Shown here: in pieces, positions 60,808-64,000 of the stretch
Numbering within the stretch: the first letter of the stretch is position 1
Layout of the letters: every line of letters begins with the position of its first letter
Source: Oscillospiraceae bacterium
Lineage (GTDB): Bacteria; Bacillota; Clostridia; Oscillospirales; Oscillospiraceae
DNA length: 64,000 nt
NCBI GenBank assembly: GCA_015067545.1
Contig: SVMG01000006.1
Span: 58,804 to 122,803 of the forward strand
Direction of reading: 5' to 3'
Made by a program: the position numbers and the translations under genes
The notes under the pieces: model-generated
Seen by the model: the letters and a program-made list of their open reading frames with translations, nothing else
Databases searched by the model: none
Told to the model about the DNA's origin: nothing

Positions 60808-61806
60808 TTAATTCCAGCCGGAATCTTCGGATTCCGGTTTTTTGCTTCTGTTCAGCAGTTGTTCCACAACCTGGGAAGTGGAAACATTTTCATACAGCAC
60901 TGCGCAGGCAGCCCTTACGATGGGCATATCCACGCCGTACTTTTTTGCCAGCTCTCCGGCAGATCTTGCCGCATAATAGCCTTCCACCACTGCGCCCACT
61001 TGCGCCATGGCTTCATCTGCACTTTTTCCTTGTCCGATGAGAATGCCCGCCTGGTGGTTACGGGAATGGGGCGATGTACAGGTAACGATCAAGTCCCCTA
61101 CTCCGGCCAAGCCTGCAAAGGTATCCCGGTTTGCACCCATGGCAACGCCCAGGCGTGCCATTTCCGTCAAGCCCCGGGTCATGAGCATGGCCTTGATGTT
61201 GTCACCGTAGCCCATACCATCGGTCACACCAGCACACAGGGCAATGACATTTTTCAGCGCACCGCCCAATTCTGCACCCACGATGTCCGGGCTGGTATAG
61301 ATGCGGAAATAGTCGGACATGAAGGCATCCTGCACCATTTCTGCATGTGCTTGGTTGGCACTTGCCGCTACACAACCGGTGGGCATGCCTTGGGCCAGTT
61401 CTTCCGCATGGCTGGGTCCGGTGAGCACCACAACAGGGTGCTTCGTCTCCTCCTCCACAACCTGACTCATCCGCAAAAGTGTCCCAGGCTCAATGCCCTT
61501 GGTAACGGACACCATCACCGTGTTTTCATCCAAATGCGTGGCGATCTTCCGGCACACCTCCCGGATGGCAACGGACGGGCTGGCGATCACCACCAGCACA
61601 CTCCCAGCCACACAGGCTGGGTCTGCTGAGATTTGCAGTTCATCCGGCAATTTTACCCCATTTAGCCGGGGATTTTGCCGGGTACTTTTCATTTGCTCCG
61701 CCTTTTCGGCAGACCGTGCCCACAAGGTCACGGCATGGCCGTTTTTGCACAGGCTGATAGCCAATGCTGTGCCCCAGGCACCGCTTCCTACAACTGTAAT
61801 TTTCAT
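60808..61806 (-). CDS. gpsA: NAD(P)H-dependent glycerol-3-phosphate dehydrogenase
   Basis: 332 residues. The NAD motif GSGAWGTALA is at 7-16, with the catalytic Lys in LKNVIALCAG and the C-terminal substrate domain (GLAGVGDLIVTCTSPHSRN). It makes sn-glycerol-3-phosphate for phospholipids. The start overlaps plsY by 4 bp, coupling it to the next enzyme of the path. I used the ATG at 61806; the longer open frame runs back into plsY. Confidence 0.96.
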   Translation of the reverse strand: MKITVVGSGAWGTALAISLCKNGHAVTLWARSAEKAEQMKSTRQNPRLNGVKLPDELQISADPACVAGSVLVVIASPSVAIREVCRKIATHLDENTVMVSVTKGIEPGTLLRMSQVVEEETKHPVVVLTGPSHAEELAQGMPTGCVAASANQAHAEMVQDAFMSDYFRIYTSPDIVGAELGGALKNVIALCAGVTDGMGYGDNIKAMLMTRGLTEMARLGVAMGANRDTFAGLAGVGDLIVTCTSPHSRNHQAGILIGQGKSADEAMAQVGAVVEGYYAARSAGELAKKYGVDMPIVRAACAVLYENVSTSQVVEQLLNRSKKPESEDSGWN

Positions 61807-62429
61807 TTGTTCAAATCCCTGTGAATCAGATGGACTTTGGATTCCGTTCCTTTGATCAGGCGGCTCAGGTTGCTTCTGTGCATATAGATCGCCAGCGCTC
61901 CGATAAAGATGCCGCCGGCCATCACTGCCCAGTCGCCGTAATACACCACGCCAAATCCCACGGAGCAGGTCAGTGCGCCCAGCACAGAGCCTAAGGAAAC
62001 ATACCGGGTAATAGCAAAGGCGATGACGAATACTGCCAGCATCACCAGCGCAATACGCCAATCCAAAATCAGCGCCGCTGTGAAGCCGCACAGGATGCCC
62101 TTTCCCCCCTTGAAGCCCAGCAGAGCCGGGAAATCATGGCCAAGGGATACCGCTACAACGCCCAGCACCAGGCCTTCACGATAGAATCCAAAGGATGCCA
62201 GCGCAAAACCTGCAGTGTATGCAGCTGCCACAGTCTTGACCATATCCACAGCGATCACCAGCAGGGTGCTCCAGCCGCCATAGCTGCGGAAGAAATTGGT
62301 CAGACCTGCATTGCCGCTTCCGTGCCTGCGCACATCATCGTGGGCAACCAGCGCAGAAACACATACAGAGCCGTTGAGATTTCCCAAGAGATAGGCAGCC
62401 AGCGCCGCCACCAATACAGCCCAGATCAT
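61803..62429 (-). CDS. plsY: Acyl-phosphate:glycerol-3-phosphate acyltransferase
   Basis: 208 residues, five predicted helices. The three cytoplasmic motifs are GNLNGSV, GSGNAGLTNFFR (GSGNxGxTNxxR) and GHDFPALLGFKGGKG. PlsY puts the first acyl chain on glycerol-3-phosphate. Its start overlaps the der stop by one base (TAATG), and its end overlaps gpsA. Confidence 0.97.
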   Translation of the reverse strand: MIWAVLVAALAAYLLGNLNGSVCVSALVAHDDVRRHGSGNAGLTNFFRSYGGWSTLLVIAVDMVKTVAAAYTAGFALASFGFYREGLVLGVVAVSLGHDFPALLGFKGGKGILCGFTAALILDWRIALVMLAVFVIAFAITRYVSLGSVLGALTCSVGFGVVYYGDWAVMAGGIFIGALAIYMHRSNLSRLIKGTESKVHLIHRDLNK

Positions 62430-63763
62430 TAGCCTTCCTCCTTATCGCCCTTCTGGCGAATGGTGATACGCACAGGAGTGCCCTTCAAACCGAATACCTC
62501 ACGGATCTGGTTTTCAAGATATCGCTGATAGGAGAAGTGGAACAGTCTTGCATCATTGCAGAAAATGACGAAATGCGGCGGCTTGGTGCTCGCCTGGGTC
62601 ATGTAGTAGATCTTCAGACGACGGCCCTTATCCGTAGGGGGCTGTACCCGGGCAGTTGCATCAGCCAGCACGCTGTTCAACGCGCCGGTGGTGATGCGGC
62701 TGGTGTTCTGCGCATGGACATCTTGAATCACCTGGAACAGCTTGTCCACCCGCTGGCCGGTGAGTGCCGACAAAAACAGCACAGGCGCGTAGAGCATATA
62801 GCTCAGGCCGTTGCGGACTTCACCCTCCATATCCCGCATGGTGTTGGTTTCCTTGTCTGCAACTGCGTCCCACTTGTTCACAACGATGATGGCCGCCTTA
62901 CCTGCTTCATGGACAAGTCCTGCGATCTTGGTATCCTGCTCGGTAACGCCCTCGTTGGCATCCACCAGGATCAGGCACACATCTGCCCGCTCGATGGCGT
63001 TGATGGAGCGCATATTGGAGTAGCGCTCGATGGCATCGTCCACCTTGCTCTTGCGGCGCATACCGGCGGTATCGATGAAGCAATACTTGCCGGTCTCGTT
63101 TTCAAAATAAGAGTCGATGGCATCCCGGGTCGTACCGGCCACATTGGACACAATGACCCGTTCCTCGCCCAAAATACGGTTCAGCAAACTGCTCTTTCCC
63201 ACATTGGGTTTGCCAACGATAGCCACCTTGACAATGTCGCTTTCCTCGTCCTCGTCATCCTCTTCGGGGATGTTCTCCAGTACCCAGTCCAGCATATCGC
63301 CGGTACCGTGACCGTGGATGGCAGAGGTCTCAAACAAGTCGCCGATACCCAGGCTGTAAAATTCATACACATCCGGATTCACCGCGCCGATGGAATCGCA
63401 CTTGTTCACCGCAAGGCACACCGGCTTGCCGCATTTGCGCAGCATGGTAGCCACATCCTGGTCTGCAGCGGTGACGCCGGAACGTACATCCACCACCATG
63501 ATGATGGCATCCGCCAATTCTATGCCGATCTCCGCCTGGCGGCGCATAAACTTCAGCATGTCACTGTCGGTATTGGGCTCAATACCGCCGGTATCCACCA
63601 AAGAAAAATGGCGGCCCAGCCACTCGCAGTCACCGTAGATCCGGTCACGGGTCACGCCGGGCGTATCCTCCACGATGGAGGTGCGCTGCCCGGTAAGTTT
63701 ATTGAAAAGCATGGATTTGCCTACATTAGGTCTGCCCACAATGGCAACCAAAGGCTTCGCCAT
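62429..63763 (-). CDS. der: Ribosome biogenesis GTPase Der (EngA)
   Basis: 444 residues. Two GTPase domains in tandem: GRPNVGKS (10-17), DTPGVTRD, DTGG, NKCD, then GKPNVGKS, GTTRDA, DTAG, NKWD, followed by a KH-like domain. An acidic linker (EEDDEDEES) joins the two domains. Der is needed for 50S assembly. I used the ATG at 63763 after AAAGGAGTG. Der-plsY-gpsA is a common Bacillota order. Confidence 0.97.
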   Translation of the reverse strand: MAKPLVAIVGRPNVGKSMLFNKLTGQRTSIVEDTPGVTRDRIYGDCEWLGRHFSLVDTGGIEPNTDSDMLKFMRRQAEIGIELADAIIMVVDVRSGVTAADQDVATMLRKCGKPVCLAVNKCDSIGAVNPDVYEFYSLGIGDLFETSAIHGHGTGDMLDWVLENIPEEDDEDEESDIVKVAIVGKPNVGKSSLLNRILGEERVIVSNVAGTTRDAIDSYFENETGKYCFIDTAGMRRKSKVDDAIERYSNMRSINAIERADVCLILVDANEGVTEQDTKIAGLVHEAGKAAIIVVNKWDAVADKETNTMRDMEGEVRNGLSYMLYAPVLFLSALTGQRVDKLFQVIQDVHAQNTSRITTGALNSVLADATARVQPPTDKGRRLKIYYMTQASTKPPHFVIFCNDARLFHFSYQRYLENQIREVFGLKGTPVRITIRQKGDKEEG

Positions 63764-63831
63764 AGCAATCACTCCTTTCATAGGATCGTTCTTTTTCCTT
63801 ATTATGCCACATTATCCTGTCAAAAGCAAGG

Positions 63832-63860
63832 AAAAAGAGGAAGGCAATCTTGCCTTCCTC
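63832..63860 (-). terminator. Terminator of rpmF
   Basis: A perfect 10-bp stem (63837-63846 with 63851-63860, 4-base loop). On the minus strand it is followed by five T. Confidence 0.88.
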
Positions 63861-63882
63861 TGCGCATTCGCAATTTCCTGCC

Positions 63883-64000
63883 TTAGTCAGCCTTGGCGGC
63901 CAGGACCTGACGGCCATTGTAAGAGCCGCAAGCCTTGCAAGCTCTGTGGGGCATGACGGGCTCACCGCACTTGGGGCAAACGGCCACGCTGGGAGCAGAC
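63883..64000 (-). CDS. rpmF: 50S ribosomal protein L32, C-terminal part
   Basis: The gene enters from beyond the right edge. The visible 38 codons encode the zinc-ribbon end: [19 protein letters not shown] then [13 protein letters not shown] and a stop. All four cysteines are present, so this is the zinc-binding form of L32. It is followed by a terminator and then der. Confidence 0.93.
   Translation of the reverse strand, partial: SAPSVAVCPKCGEPVMPHRACKACGSYNGRQVLAAKAD

Overview
The window reads as a chromosomal segment of an anaerobic, spore-forming gut Bacillota, most like class Clostridia, Oscillospiraceae/Ruminococcaceae. The clues are spo0A, spoIIGA-sigE, rex, a Na+-pumping decarboxylase beta subunit, a glucuronide-use locus, moderately high GC with AGGAGG ribosome sites, and clostridial gene orders. 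No rRNA, CRISPR array, prophage or intact insertion sequence was seen. There are about 60 protein genes and two tRNA genes.

0-5 kb: rRNA/tRNA methyltransferases (trmN6-like, rsmI), a GtrA protein, efp, yqeG, rpsU. 5-14.6 kb: a long leftward run smc-ftsY-rdgB-yhbY-(lipoprotein)-yqeK-rsfS-leuS; nadD, which normally sits between yhbY and yqeK, is missing, and YqeK starts with a peptide resembling the NadD C-terminus. 14.8-18.4 kb: three NodB-type polysaccharide deacetylases, one lacking its catalytic Asp. 18.4-30.7 kb: pdxK, an AEC transporter, prfC, murA, rsmF, VanZ, rex, sigE-spoIIGA, a DUF951 gene, rarA, then decarboxylase beta and a small gamma-like subunit. 30.7-34.5 kb: phosphatases, asnA, an MFS transporter.

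34.5-42.4 kb: a glucuronide operon (GPH symporter, GH2 enzyme, uxuA, UxuB-like SDR) divergent from an AraC regulator and a nitroreductase. Together with eda-kdgK at 58-60 kb this gives every step from glucuronide to pyruvate plus glyceraldehyde-3-phosphate except the uronate isomerase (uxuC), which is not in the window.

42.4-52 kb: a MATE pump, tRNA-Ala(CGC), an RNase III-like fragment, a pyrophosphatase-like/NUDIX fusion, an ABC-FtsX exporter, an E2-like acyltransferase with an acyl-CoA ligase, and tRNA-Val(CAC). Next to each tRNA lies a related 115-130 bp element with a conserved hairpin core and tRNA-3'-end-like termini pointing outward; this is the most unusual structure found.

52-64 kb: a surface-anchored endonuclease I, peptidases M18 and M3, spo0A with three 10-bp-phased 0A boxes, eda-kdgK-DUF1292 under a consensus promoter, a small lipoprotein, gpsA-plsY-der, and the end of rpmF. 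All functional calls rest on reading the sequence by eye; no database search was run.
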